From the NCBI GenBank assembly GCA_964573205.1, contig CAZNIT010000026.1, positions 11,264 to 75,263 on the forward strand: a stretch of 64,000 bases of DNA. The letters are read 5' to 3'. The notes beneath the pieces were generated by a model, which saw only the letters and a program-made list of their open reading frames with translations, made no database searches and had not been told where the DNA came from. Shown here one piece after another: positions 26,107 through 34,947 of this stretch; position 1 is the first letter of the stretch, and every line of letters begins with the position of its first letter. This stretch comes from QNZT01 sp964573205. Lineage in GTDB: Bacteria > Campylobacterota > Campylobacteria > Campylobacterales > QNZT01. The translations under genes were made by a program, and so were the position numbers.

Positions 26107-27353
26107 TGCGTAAATTATCCCTTTTTAAAGATAAAAAAGAGATTCTATTTTTCGTTTTTTTTGCGATTTTTCTATTTTTGTTTCATATATTTGTTAGATA
26201 TGAGAGTTACAAAGAGTTCAGTCGTAAAAAATTTTATCATACCGGTGCGACGGTTCTTTCTCACTATCAAAAACAGAAAGCTTCGGGTGGAATATATCAT
26301 GTATTAAAATTGAGATCCGATGACGGAGCTGTTTTTTATACGACCAATCATGAAGATCTTATAGATCTATCGGGTCGTCGTATTTCCCTCTCCCTCATCA
26401 CGCATAAGATCTCATTCTTCGACTATTTGAGACTTTTTTTCGTTCCCTCCTACGATATCAGAATAGACGAGAAACTCGATACTTTTAAAGAGGAGATTGC
26501 CGAAACGATAGCTTCGCAACACCAAAATCAAATGACAAAAGAGCTCTTTTTAGCGCTTTTTCTTGCCGAGCCGATATCAAAAGAGTTGAGATCCGAAGTA
26601 GCTAAACTAGGTATTTCCCATCTTATCGCCATTAGCGGTTTTCATTTGGGAGTTTTGTTCGCTTTAATCTATTTTATACTGAACTATCCATATTCGTTTT
26701 TGCAAGATCGTTATTTTCCATATAGAAACAAACGGACGGATTTGACGATAACGATACTCGTAATTTTATTTTCGTATCTATATTTATTGGATTTCGTCCC
26801 CTCTCTTCTTCGATCGTTCGTTATGCTGTTTTACGGGTTCTTCCTATTCCACAGACATTTTAAAATAGTCTCTTTCGAGGTGTTGTTTATTACCGTATTG
26901 ACCGTTTTGGCGATTTTTCCTACATTTTTATTCTCGATCGGATTTTGGTTCTCCGTTAGCGGTGTTTTTTATATCTATCTGTTTTTACACCATTTTGGGC
27001 ATTTTCGAAAGTGGTTAATAGTCGTTTTGTTAAACGTCTGGGTATATATGCTTATGATTCCGATAGTTCATCTATTTTTCGATACATTCAGTTTTCATCA
27101 ACTCTATTCACCTCTTCTATCGATCGTTTTTTCTATCTTCTATCCGTTTGAGATATTTTTGCATTTAATAGGAGAGGGCGATCTTTTGGACGGATATATT
27201 TTGACGCTTTTAAATCAAAAAGCTCAAATTTATCACTTCAAAACTCCGTTATGGTATCTTTTACCGTATCTGATTCTTAGTGTATTCGCGATTTTTGAAA
27301 AAAGGGCTTTATGGCTGCTTTTACCTATGAGCGTAGGTGTTTATTTTATTTAA
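26106..27353 (+). CDS. comEC: ComEC/Rec2-type DNA uptake channel protein
   Basis: A 415-residue membrane protein with the competence-domain motif SHLIAISGFHLGVLF and about eight to ten TM helices. ComEC carries single-stranded DNA across the inner membrane during natural transformation. The C-terminal metallo-beta-lactamase domain of Gram-positive and many other ComECs is absent, as commonly in Campylobacterota. It starts with GTG sharing one base with the dnaB stop. Confidence 0.8.
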   Translation: MRKLSLFKDKKEILFFVFFAIFLFLFHIFVRYESYKEFSRKKFYHTGATVLSHYQKQKASGGIYHVLKLRSDDGAVFYTTNHEDLIDLSGRRISLSLITHKISFFDYLRLFFVPSYDIRIDEKLDTFKEEIAETIASQHQNQMTKELFLALFLAEPISKELRSEVAKLGISHLIAISGFHLGVLFALIYFILNYPYSFLQDRYFPYRNKRTDLTITILVILFSYLYLLDFVPSLLRSFVMLFYGFFLFHRHFKIVSFEVLFITVLTVLAIFPTFLFSIGFWFSVSGVFYIYLFLHHFGHFRKWLIVVLLNVWVYMLMIPIVHLFFDTFSFHQLYSPLLSIVFSIFYPFEIFLHLIGEGDLLDGYILTLLNQKAQIYHFKTPLWYLLPYLILSVFAIFEKRALWLLLPMSVGVYFI

Positions 27354-27396
27354 TATATCAAAGACGCTGGATTTCGCGCCTTTACGATATATATTT

Positions 27397-30300
27397 TTAG
27401 AGATAATTGTCCAATATTAGCTTCAAATAGACCTTATCGGCACTATTGATCAAAACATCGTCGAAATTCTGTCTTGTATGGTCATCTACTATGGAATCGA
27501 ATCCTCTAAAAAGAAGAACCGTCGTCTCGTCTCTTTTTTCTATACGGTTAAACAGATCGTCGAAATCAAGATCGGCTATTTCGTTATCGACCATAATCAC
27601 CTTGTAGTTGTGTTTGATTATGGAGTCTAAAAACTCCGATGTCGAGTTTGCGATATCGACGCTATCGTAGAGTTGAGAGAGAATTTTTTCGAAAATTCTA
27701 GTCTCTACTTTACTCTTTTTATAAACTAGTATGTTGTGTCTTGGCTCTTGTTCTATTTTGCTCTTAGAAAGAGGTTGAGTCTCTTCGCTTTTTATCTCCT
27801 CCTCTTGGCTATCGGCAACCGAGCCGTCGGCGACTTTTTTGTCGCTTTTTAACGCGATCGAGTAGGATCTTAAGAGTTCCAAAATATCTTTTTGAGTAAT
27901 CGGTTTGGGCAGATATTCGTCAAAGCCGTCATTTAGAAACTTCTCTCTGTCTCCTTTTAATGCGTTTGCCGTGAGTGCTACGATAGGTATATGATTTATA
28001 GAATTTTCCTCTTCATACGCCAGTATCTTTTTAGTAGCGCTCACACCGTCCATAACCGGCATTGCGATATCCATAAAAATTAGATCGAAATCTCCGCTTT
28101 TTCTTACTTCAAGAGCCTCTTTACCGTTTTCTACGGTTGTGACTTTAAGATCTTCGGAAGTGAGTATCTTCTTTATAAGTTTTTGATTTATCTCGTTATC
28201 TTCGGCGACGAGTATATGGTATTGATCTTTATGTTTTAATATTTTTTTCTTTACATCCGCGATTTTTGCTTCGGGAAAATCGGCTTTGGTTTCGATCTGT
28301 GTTAACAGTTTCGCCAGTTTCGTAAGATAGAGCGGTTCATGCAGTATAAAAATATTTTCGGATTTTAACTGTTGAGTCTTAAGACGCATAGGTGTTGGTA
28401 CTATTATCAGTAGCGGCATATTGAGCGACTTGACTATTTCGAACTCTTCGTCGCTTAAATAGTTTTTCTCGCAAACGATCAAGTTGATATCTTTTAGAGT
28501 CTCCTCTTGCGTCAAATCGTTATATGTAGCTAATTTCACTACCGAGCCGAGATATTCAAGCTGTTTTATAAGCGTATGAGTCAACGGTTCGTTTTTATCT
28601 TTCGCCAAAATTAAAGGTTGAAAATGTTTGTATCTGTTTTTAAACGTGCTTCTAAGCGGCTTCTCTTTATTGAACTCAAGTGTGAAGTAAAATTTGCTTC
28701 CTTTTCCTTTTTCACTCTCCACCTTGAGCTCTCCGTCCATAAGTTTTACATAGTTGGAGGATATGGTAAGACCAAGACCGGTACCGCCGTATTTACGAGT
28801 GATTGTGGAATCCGCTTGAGAAAATGCGTCGAAAATATCTTGCATCTCCTCTTCGCTCATTCCGATACCGGTATCGGATACTTCGAAATAGATTCTCTCT
28901 TTATCGTCTCTGTGAGATTGCAGTTTTTTGATCGTTAAAGCGATATGCCCTTGTTCGGGTGTGAACTTCATAGCGTTTGAGATTAAGTTTAAAAGAACTT
29001 CTTTGATTTTTGTTACGTCACCCAAAAGATAGTTGTTGAAATCCGTATCCATATATATGGAGAGATTTATATCTTTGCTCTCGGCTTTAGGCATATAGAC
29101 GTCAATCGTATTTTCGAACTCTTCAATAGGTGAAAATACGATATCCTCTATCTCGATTTTTTGACTCTCGATCTTTGAGAGATCGAGAATATTGTTTATG
29201 ATCTCAAGTAGATTGTTGGTACTTTTATGGATGATATCTACGTATTCGCTCTCTTCAGGTCCGAGATTACTGTTTTTTAAAAGATCGGTGAAACCGATAA
29301 TACCGTTTATGGGTGTTCTTATTTCATGAGACATATTCGCAAGAAAAATACTTTTTGCTGCGTTAGCTTTTTCCGCTTTTCGTTTTTCGACCGAAATTTT
29401 ATCAACGGTTTTCTCGACGACTTTATATGTTCGCTCAATCCCTTCAGTGGTACTTAGATTTACGGTATCCTCTATTAGAGCGTACTCTATCGTTTTATCG
29501 AGTAGTTTTTCCAGTCCGCTCGTATTTGTCAAAAAGGGAACCAGTTTTTTAGATATAAATATCATATAAAGTGTTGATAAAAGTACCAAAGATAGAAGAA
29601 TAAATTTTAAAAGTTCGTAATTTTTGTAATTTTTCGTATGTTCGAGTATCTTTTTAAAAAGCGTTTCGGTAGCCTGGTTTAAAGAGACTATTTTACTTGT
29701 TTCGGTGCCGAACCAATCAAGCGGCTTCGTATCGATCGAATCTCCTTTTAAAAGCGCTCTTTTGATGGCGTCGCTCTTTTTTACGGAGACCAGAAACGAA
29801 GGATCGTCCAAAAAGGACGATATCTCTTTTCTTATCGCCGGCTCAAGCGACGTAAAAGCGGGAGTGATAGTACTGTTTTTAAAAAGATTCATAAGATAGA
29901 GCTTGTCCGTTTTTATATCTTCGGCTAAAAGATTTCCCACTACGTCTCTTTCGTCTGCGATTGATTTCATCACTTTTACGGCGTTTATATAATTACTGCT
30001 TAAGTTTGCTAGTTTATAATCTCCCGAGGCTATGAGCGTGGTTTCGCTTTTTTGTATTATTAGAGTTAAGAGATCGTTGAAATAGTTAAACATCGGTTCG
30101 AACGAACTATCGTTTTGATCGACTTTCTTGCGTATTTGGTTTATCTTCTTTATCTGAGATATAAGATTGTACGCGATCTCGTCGCCTCGATTGTCGGTAT
30201 TGAAGTTTATCACACCGTTTACGGCACTGTTTGTCGCCAATCTCTGCTGATGAAGGAGTCGCTTTATCTTTTCGCTCTCTTTATCGGATATATATATAGT

Positions 30301-30489
30301 CGTAAGTCCTCGCTCCGTGGAGAGATTCATAAAAAGTGATTTCAGCGCTTTGGCTTGAAGGGCTTTTGTCTCGAGTTTTTGGTAGTCGGTATAACTTTTG
30401 TAAGCGTCATACATAAAATATCCACTAACTAGTGCCAATAAAATTATCGGCACTATAGTGATAAACCGTAAATTGCGTTTTATATTCAT
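27397..30489 (-). CDS. Hybrid sensor histidine kinase with NIT sensor domain and three receiver-like domains
   Basis: A 1030-residue membrane kinase: TM1 (about 8-28), periplasmic nitrate/nitrite-sensing NIT domain (about 45-285; MNLSTERGLTTIYIS is typical), TM2 (292-314), HisKA with FLANMSHEIRTP (H388), HATPase with N, G1 (SDTGIGM) and G2 (GGTGLGL) boxes. Then a degenerate receiver (about 640-740), a full receiver with FMDIAMPVMDG and ALTANA, and a last receiver-like domain (about 920-1030) in which MVDNEIADLD replaces the usual phosphorylation site. The NIT domain suggests nitrate or nitrite as signal, fitting the nitrogen genes elsewhere in the window. No dedicated DNA-binding regulator is adjacent; the neighbour upstream carries an HPt-like domain. 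Confidence 0.85.
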   Translation of the reverse strand: MNIKRNLRFITIVPIILLALVSGYFMYDAYKSYTDYQKLETKALQAKALKSLFMNLSTERGLTTIYISDKESEKIKRLLHQQRLATNSAVNGVINFNTDNRGDEIAYNLISQIKKINQIRKKVDQNDSSFEPMFNYFNDLLTLIIQKSETTLIASGDYKLANLSSNYINAVKVMKSIADERDVVGNLLAEDIKTDKLYLMNLFKNSTITPAFTSLEPAIRKEISSFLDDPSFLVSVKKSDAIKRALLKGDSIDTKPLDWFGTETSKIVSLNQATETLFKKILEHTKNYKNYELLKFILLSLVLLSTLYMIFISKKLVPFLTNTSGLEKLLDKTIEYALIEDTVNLSTTEGIERTYKVVEKTVDKISVEKRKAEKANAAKSIFLANMSHEIRTPINGIIGFTDLLKNSNLGPEESEYVDIIHKSTNNLLEIINNILDLSKIESQKIEIEDIVFSPIEEFENTIDVYMPKAESKDINLSIYMDTDFNNYLLGDVTKIKEVLLNLISNAMKFTPEQGHIALTIKKLQSHRDDKERIYFEVSDTGIGMSEEEMQDIFDAFSQADSTITRKYGGTGLGLTISSNYVKLMDGELKVESEKGKGSKFYFTLEFNKEKPLRSTFKNRYKHFQPLILAKDKNEPLTHTLIKQLEYLGSVVKLATYNDLTQEETLKDINLIVCEKNYLSDEEFEIVKSLNMPLLIIVPTPMRLKTQQLKSENIFILHEPLYLTKLAKLLTQIETKADFPEAKIADVKKKILKHKDQYHILVAEDNEINQKLIKKILTSEDLKVTTVENGKEALEVRKSGDFDLIFMDIAMPVMDGVSATKKILAYEEENSINHIPIVALTANALKGDREKFLNDGFDEYLPKPITQKDILELLRSYSIALKSDKKVADGSVADSQEEEIKSEETQPLSKSKIEQEPRHNILVYKKSKVETRIFEKILSQLYDSVDIANSTSEFLDSIIKHNYKVIMVDNEIADLDFDDLFNRIEKRDETTVLLFRGFDSIVDDHTRQNFDDVLINSADKVYLKLILDNYL

Positions 30490-30511
30490 TACTCTTTATA
30501 CTCCAAAGGTT

Positions 30512-32605
30512 TTATACGGCGATCGCGGCAAAATGTTCCCTATATATTGTCGTATCTTCTTTCAACTCTTTTAGTTTTTCTATAATCGCCGCTTTCTCTT
30601 TCATATCACAAGAATCGGTGAGTGATTTTACGACATCGATCATCGCATCAAAACCGAGAATTTCCGCCGAACTTTTTATTTTGATGAGACTATATTTTAT
30701 ATTATCGAAATCATCGATCTTTATATACTCCTCTATCAAACTTATAGTCGATACGGTATCGTTTAGAAACTCGTCTATAAAATCAAGTTCCTCCTCTTTA
30801 CTAAGACCAAGCGAACCCAAAGGCGGTAGGGAAACTTTCGTCTTCATTTTAGGCGATGATTTTATATCGTCATCGGATTTTATAGGTTCTTTATTTATAG
30901 ATTGCTGATTTTGCGCTATTTTGTCATCATTATTTTCATCGGAGCCCAGTAGGGTGAATGTCAGATGATTGTCGCCGCTTTTGTCAGTATTCGGAGTATT
31001 TTTAGTATCTTCATTTTTTGAAGAAGATGTGAAAATATCTTTTAAAGTCTCTTCGAAGGAGCTATCTTGGTAAGAGTTTTTTGAAATGTTACTGTTCGTC
31101 TCCAGCGTTTTAAACTCATCTTTTTCATCATCGTCACTTTTTTTATCGTTTTTTAAAAAATCAAGAACGCCGTCTTGCTCGTTTGAATTTTGATCCTCTT
31201 TTTCACTCTTTGGCTTTTCAACCTTAAGATCCTCTTCACTAAAACTAAAATCGTTTTTCTCAGGCCGCTCTTGGATTAAATCTTCGTCTTTCGACACTTT
31301 CTCTTTATCGCTATTTTCGTCCGTGCTATGAGATCTCAATAACTCTTTCAACTCCAATGTCGCGGCCTCTTTTTCTTGAGGTTTCGGTTTTATCTCCTCG
31401 TCGATCTCTTTTATATCGGATTTTATCCGAGATATCAACGACTCTTTGGTACCGTCGTCGGTAGCGTCTTGGACTAAATCTTCGGGTTCTTTTTGTTCGG
31501 ATGTCTCGTTTTTTTGAATCTCAAACAGTTCTAACGAAAAAGAACTTTTTTGTGATTTCTCTTCTTCAGGCGATTGTTGATTTGAGATATTAAGAATATT
31601 CGTTCGATTATCTTCTTCTTGTTCGTTTAAAAAGCCCGCTTTAATATTTTCGGCTTCTTTTTCCTCTTGTAGATTGATTGTGTCGTCGCTCTCTTTTTGT
31701 TCATTATTTTGCTCTTTTTCAAAAAGATCGAAGTTCAACTCGAACGCTTCGGGCTCTTTATTCGAAGTCTCGTTTTGTTCGTTTGTTCGTATCTCTTGCG
31801 AGAGATCCTCATTTTCGTCTTGAGATTTGGGAGTCTGTTCATCCGACGTAGAGAGAAGAAAACCGTTTTTAAAATTCTCAAAGAGTTCGTTCTCTTGTTC
31901 TTTTTGATTCTCATTCTCCTCTATCTCAAGCGACAAGACGGTATTTTCGGAATCAAGTTCGCTCTTTTGAGCGTTTTGGACGACATCTTTCGTCTCGTCG
32001 AGAGTTTTTGAGGTTTCGTCAAACGATCCTAATATGAAACCCGAGTGTTCAGGCATGTTTATCTGCGGTTCCTCTTTTTTGGCTTCTTGGGTGAACTCTT
32101 TTTCAATGTTCAAAAGAGGCTGTGGCAATATCGTTGACTCTTTAGCGGAGTCGCCGGAATCGTCCGTTTGTCCATTCTCTTTTGGCGTATTGAAATTTTT
32201 GGTAAGATTTTGAAGACTGAAGTGGCTGTTTTGGTGGGATCTTTGATCATGAACGTCCGTTCTTGAAATCGCCGTAAAATTTTCATTTATCAACTTAACG
32301 CTATAAATTTTCTCCAAACCGTCATAAGTTTTATTTAAAAACACCTCTTTAATCGTAATCTCCACACTAAGCTCGCCACCGTTTTTTTTGTCGATAAGAG
32401 CTTTTTTATTCGCCGCTCCGCTGTATAGTATGTAGTGTATCCAAGAGAAGTTTTCAAATTTGTGTATATATCCCTCTCTCTTTATAAAAAGATCGGCAAA
32501 GTCATTATGCATCGAGCAAAATTCGTCAAGATCCTCATATCCTAAAAATGTCAGCGTCTCAGCGCTCATGCCTATGAATTTAAAGTTTTGGTCATATAAT
32601 ATCAC
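30512..32605 (-). CDS. PAS-like / acidic linker / HPt-like protein upstream of the hybrid kinase
   Basis: A 697-residue protein. The first 110 residues resemble a PAS domain (VILYDQNFKFIGMSAETLTFLGY). Residues about 130-600 are a very acidic, Glu/Asp/Ser/Gln/Lys-rich, probably disordered region with recurring Leu-x-Phe-containing segments. The last 90 residues look like a helical HPt domain (DFIDEFLNDTVSTISLIEEY), but the expected H-x2-K-G/S-S/A motif reads IKIKSSAEIL, so the phospho-accepting His is missing. I chose the GTG preceded by AAGGA at spacing 7; a TTG 45 bases earlier would overlap uvrC. It is 22 bases before the kinase gene and may scaffold or gate it. Confidence 0.6.
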   Translation of the reverse strand: MILYDQNFKFIGMSAETLTFLGYEDLDEFCSMHNDFADLFIKREGYIHKFENFSWIHYILYSGAANKKALIDKKNGGELSVEITIKEVFLNKTYDGLEKIYSVKLINENFTAISRTDVHDQRSHQNSHFSLQNLTKNFNTPKENGQTDDSGDSAKESTILPQPLLNIEKEFTQEAKKEEPQINMPEHSGFILGSFDETSKTLDETKDVVQNAQKSELDSENTVLSLEIEENENQKEQENELFENFKNGFLLSTSDEQTPKSQDENEDLSQEIRTNEQNETSNKEPEAFELNFDLFEKEQNNEQKESDDTINLQEEKEAENIKAGFLNEQEEDNRTNILNISNQQSPEEEKSQKSSFSLELFEIQKNETSEQKEPEDLVQDATDDGTKESLISRIKSDIKEIDEEIKPKPQEKEAATLELKELLRSHSTDENSDKEKVSKDEDLIQERPEKNDFSFSEEDLKVEKPKSEKEDQNSNEQDGVLDFLKNDKKSDDDEKDEFKTLETNSNISKNSYQDSSFEETLKDIFTSSSKNEDTKNTPNTDKSGDNHLTFTLLGSDENNDDKIAQNQQSINKEPIKSDDDIKSSPKMKTKVSLPPLGSLGLSKEEELDFIDEFLNDTVSTISLIEEYIKIDDFDNIKYSLIKIKSSAEILGFDAMIDVVKSLTDSCDMKEKAAIIEKLKELKEDTTIYREHFAAIAV

Positions 32606-32609
32606 TGCT

Positions 32610-34418
32610 TTATCCTTGTCTTGGTGAAATATTTTTGATATTTTGAGCAATATTCATTCCAACCACCATAGCCAGTTCATCTGTGGTGGCGTTTTGAATA
32701 TTTTCAAATGTTTCAAAATATTGCAAGAGTTTTTTTACAGTCGCTTCTCCCACCCCTTTTTTACGAAGGAGTGAAATTTCCCGATCGGATTTTCGCTTCT
32801 GTTTTTGATGAAAGGAGATGGCAAAACGATGCGCCTCGTCTCTTAAACGTTGTAGAAATTGTAACCGTTTATCCGAAGTCGAGAGTTTCAAGATCCCATC
32901 CTTCGTATAGACTATATCTTTTGCTCCACCTTTTGCGCGCATCGCTTTAGCGTCTCTTTTCTCTTTTGCAATTGCTACAATATCGACATAAACTCCGCTT
33001 TTTTTAACTATTCGTTCGGCGAGTTTTCTAAGAGTTTCACCACCATCAATCAACATCAAATCCGGCGGCGGATTCTTATGAAAACTATCGACTCTTCTTT
33101 GTATGAGTTCTTTCATTTGAGCATATTCGTTTTTTGCGTCAAGATTGTAATGACGGTAGTCGCTTTTTACGAACGATTCGTCATATTTTATTACGGCCGC
33201 GACGTTTGCGGTACCTTGCATATGTGAATTGTCGTAAGCTTCGATCACAAATGGAACGTTTTGAAGATTTAAAAGCTCTTTCAGCTCTTCATAAATATTT
33301 TTCGAATTTTTTTGCAACTGTAGTCGAAGAATCTCTTTAGCGTTTTCAAAAGCTAAATTCACAAGCCGTCTCTTCTCCCCGATCTTCGGTATTTTGATAT
33401 GACATGAGTTGTCGAATTTTTTTCTTAACATCTCTTGGAAAATGTCTATTTCCGAGAAATCTTCAAATAACAATATCTCTTTTATCTTGTATGGCAGATC
33501 CTTTTGATAGTAGTTTAAAAGAACTCTTTTATACAGTTCGTCTTTATCGAATCCTGTGGAGGATTTGAAGATCGTATGAGTTGAAGAGGTGACTTTTCCC
33601 TCTCTTATGAAAATTGTAACCGCACAAGCATATGTTTGTGTCGATTTGATCGCGAATATGTCGTAATCTTCCAGTTTCGCGATATCGATGTCGGAAAGTC
33701 TTCGTACGGAATCGATCTTTTTTATGGTGTCTCTAATTCTGGCGGCCTCTTCGAAGAGAAGATTTTCACTATAGTTTTGCATCTTTTTTTCCAATTTTCC
33801 GGAAAGAAGTTTGGGATTTTGTAGCAGATTTATAGCTTCTTTTAAAATTTTTGCGTAATCTTCTTTCGAGATTTTACCCTCACAGGGTGCGCGACACTTT
33901 TTTATCTGATAAAAAAGACAGGCTTTTTTACCTTTTAAACAAGAACTCTTTTGTACCAGATCGCAGGTTTCGTAAACGGCATTTAAAATATCGCCGGCGC
34001 TTTGGGAAAAGGGGCCAAAATAACGTATTTTTTTACCTTTTATGACTTTTCGCGTTATCTCGAGTCTTGGAAAATCCTCATTTAAATCGACATATATGTA
34101 AGGGTATGTTTTATCGTCTCTTAGTAGTATGTTGTATTTGGGTTTGAGTTGCTTTATCAGGGAGTTTTCAAGAATCAAAGCATCATGTTCGTTAGAGACG
34201 ACGATATACTCCAACTTGACCGTTTCGCTTATCATTTTATAAATTCTGGCTCCCAAGTTCGAAGCGGGTGAAAGCGTCTCTTTTATTTTGAAATAACTTT
34301 TCACTCTTTTTTTGAGGCTTTTAGCCTTTCCGATATAAAGAAGTCTGTTGTTCTCATCGAAGTACTGATAGATGCCCGGGGTATCGGGAAGTGATAATAT
34401 CTTATCCCTTAGATGCAT
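32610..34418 (-). CDS. uvrC: Excinuclease ABC subunit C
   Basis: A 602-residue nucleotide-excision-repair nuclease. N-terminal GIY-YIG domain (PDTPGIYQYF, RLLYIGKAKSLKKRVKSY), Cys region (CLFYQIKKCRAPC), UVR motif, RNase-H-like C-terminal nuclease (EAYDNSHMQGTANVAA; DLMLIDGG) and a terminal HhH (LRKKGVGEATVKKLL). It cuts on both sides of DNA lesions marked by UvrAB. It overlaps the dciA-like gene by 17 bases. Confidence 0.95.
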   Translation of the reverse strand: MHLRDKILSLPDTPGIYQYFDENNRLLYIGKAKSLKKRVKSYFKIKETLSPASNLGARIYKMISETVKLEYIVVSNEHDALILENSLIKQLKPKYNILLRDDKTYPYIYVDLNEDFPRLEITRKVIKGKKIRYFGPFSQSAGDILNAVYETCDLVQKSSCLKGKKACLFYQIKKCRAPCEGKISKEDYAKILKEAINLLQNPKLLSGKLEKKMQNYSENLLFEEAARIRDTIKKIDSVRRLSDIDIAKLEDYDIFAIKSTQTYACAVTIFIREGKVTSSTHTIFKSSTGFDKDELYKRVLLNYYQKDLPYKIKEILLFEDFSEIDIFQEMLRKKFDNSCHIKIPKIGEKRRLVNLAFENAKEILRLQLQKNSKNIYEELKELLNLQNVPFVIEAYDNSHMQGTANVAAVIKYDESFVKSDYRHYNLDAKNEYAQMKELIQRRVDSFHKNPPPDLMLIDGGETLRKLAERIVKKSGVYVDIVAIAKEKRDAKAMRAKGGAKDIVYTKDGILKLSTSDKRLQFLQRLRDEAHRFAISFHQKQKRKSDREISLLRKKGVGEATVKKLLQYFETFENIQNATTDELAMVVGMNIAQNIKNISPRQG

Positions 34419-34854
34419 TTTTTTTGATCTCTTCTTTAATATCCTGAAAGATTTTTTTTAATTTTTCGTCCGTAGCGAAATTGTAGAACCTGCCGCTTGC
34501 TTGTTCTTTATAGCGGAATTTGGGATTTTTCTCTTTTGGCGGATTGAAATCTATCTTGTTTGTTACAAAAGCCTTAACCGATGTTATGTTAATATCTTTG
34601 CAATTTTCATCAAGATGTTTAATTTTTTTTAATAAACTCTTTATTAGATTAATCTTATAATTAAATTCCATTTTAAGCCCTGGGTGGTTTAAAACGAAAA
34701 AAAGTGTTTCGTTTTTGACATAAGTGAACATCACGGCGTCGGCAAGAGTCGGAGGTAAAAGAGATACCACTTTTTGAAAACATTTTTTTTGGGCAATTTT
34801 TTGAAACCGAGGTTTACCTGTTAAATGCGTAATTATATTTTTAGAACTTTTCAT
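34402..34854 (-). CDS. DUF721 / DciA-like protein
   Basis: A 150-residue basic soluble protein. The core LLPPTLADAVMFTYVKNETLFFVLNHPGLKME (in two pieces: LADAVMFTYVKNETLFFVL, NHPGLKMEFNYK) matches the KH-like DUF721 fold, strands ending with a helix that begins KINLIKSLL. DUF721 proteins include DciA, the ancestral loader of the replicative helicase; dnaB is indeed close by at 24673, although orientation differs. The start coincides with the transcription start predicted from a TGTTATAAT element, with no RBS, so it is probably leaderless. uvrC follows in the same operon. Confidence 0.55.
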   Translation of the reverse strand: MKSSKNIITHLTGKPRFQKIAQKKCFQKVVSLLPPTLADAVMFTYVKNETLFFVLNHPGLKMEFNYKINLIKSLLKKIKHLDENCKDINITSVKAFVTNKIDFNPPKEKNPKFRYKEQASGRFYNFATDEKLKKIFQDIKEEIKKNASKG

Positions 34855-34947
34855 GTTCTTATTATAACATTTGTATTGCTTTTTTTTACTGCATGCGGAT
34901 ACAAAACGGATCCCGTATATATACCCGAAAAAAGCGGTAAAATATGA
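34825..34947 (+). CDS. Tiny lipoprotein coupled to nadB
   Basis: A 40-residue open frame: basic start (MRNYIFRTFHV), a hydrophobic run (LIITFVLLFF), lipobox-like F-T-A-C with Cys 24, and a mature part of only 17 residues (CGYKTDPVYIPEKSGKI). The C-G-x-K-x-x-x-x-x-x-P pattern recalls LptM/YifL-type small lipoproteins, which share CGxKGPLYxP; LptM assists LptD assembly. Its TGA overlaps the nadB ATG (ATGA). The 5' end overlaps the start of the opposite gene by 30 bases, so the true start could be later (a TTG at 34876), but that would remove most of the signal. Confidence 0.6.
   Translation: MRNYIFRTFHVLIITFVLLFFTACGYKTDPVYIPEKSGKI
34861..34869 (-). promoter_or_regulatory. Extended -10 promoter of the dciA-like gene (leaderless)
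   Basis: On the minus strand TGT-TATAAT is followed by AAGAAC and then the ATG, the same six-base spacing as at ispG. The palindromic sequence also offers TATTAT (34860-34865) on the plus strand toward the small lipoprotein and nadB. Confidence 0.6.

Noticed and set aside
31000..32100. Possible repeat array in the Glu/Ser-rich region of the PAS/HPt-like gene
   Set aside because: The DNA is low-complexity but I found no regular repeat unit with constant spacing, so neither a CRISPR array nor a tandem repeat can be claimed.
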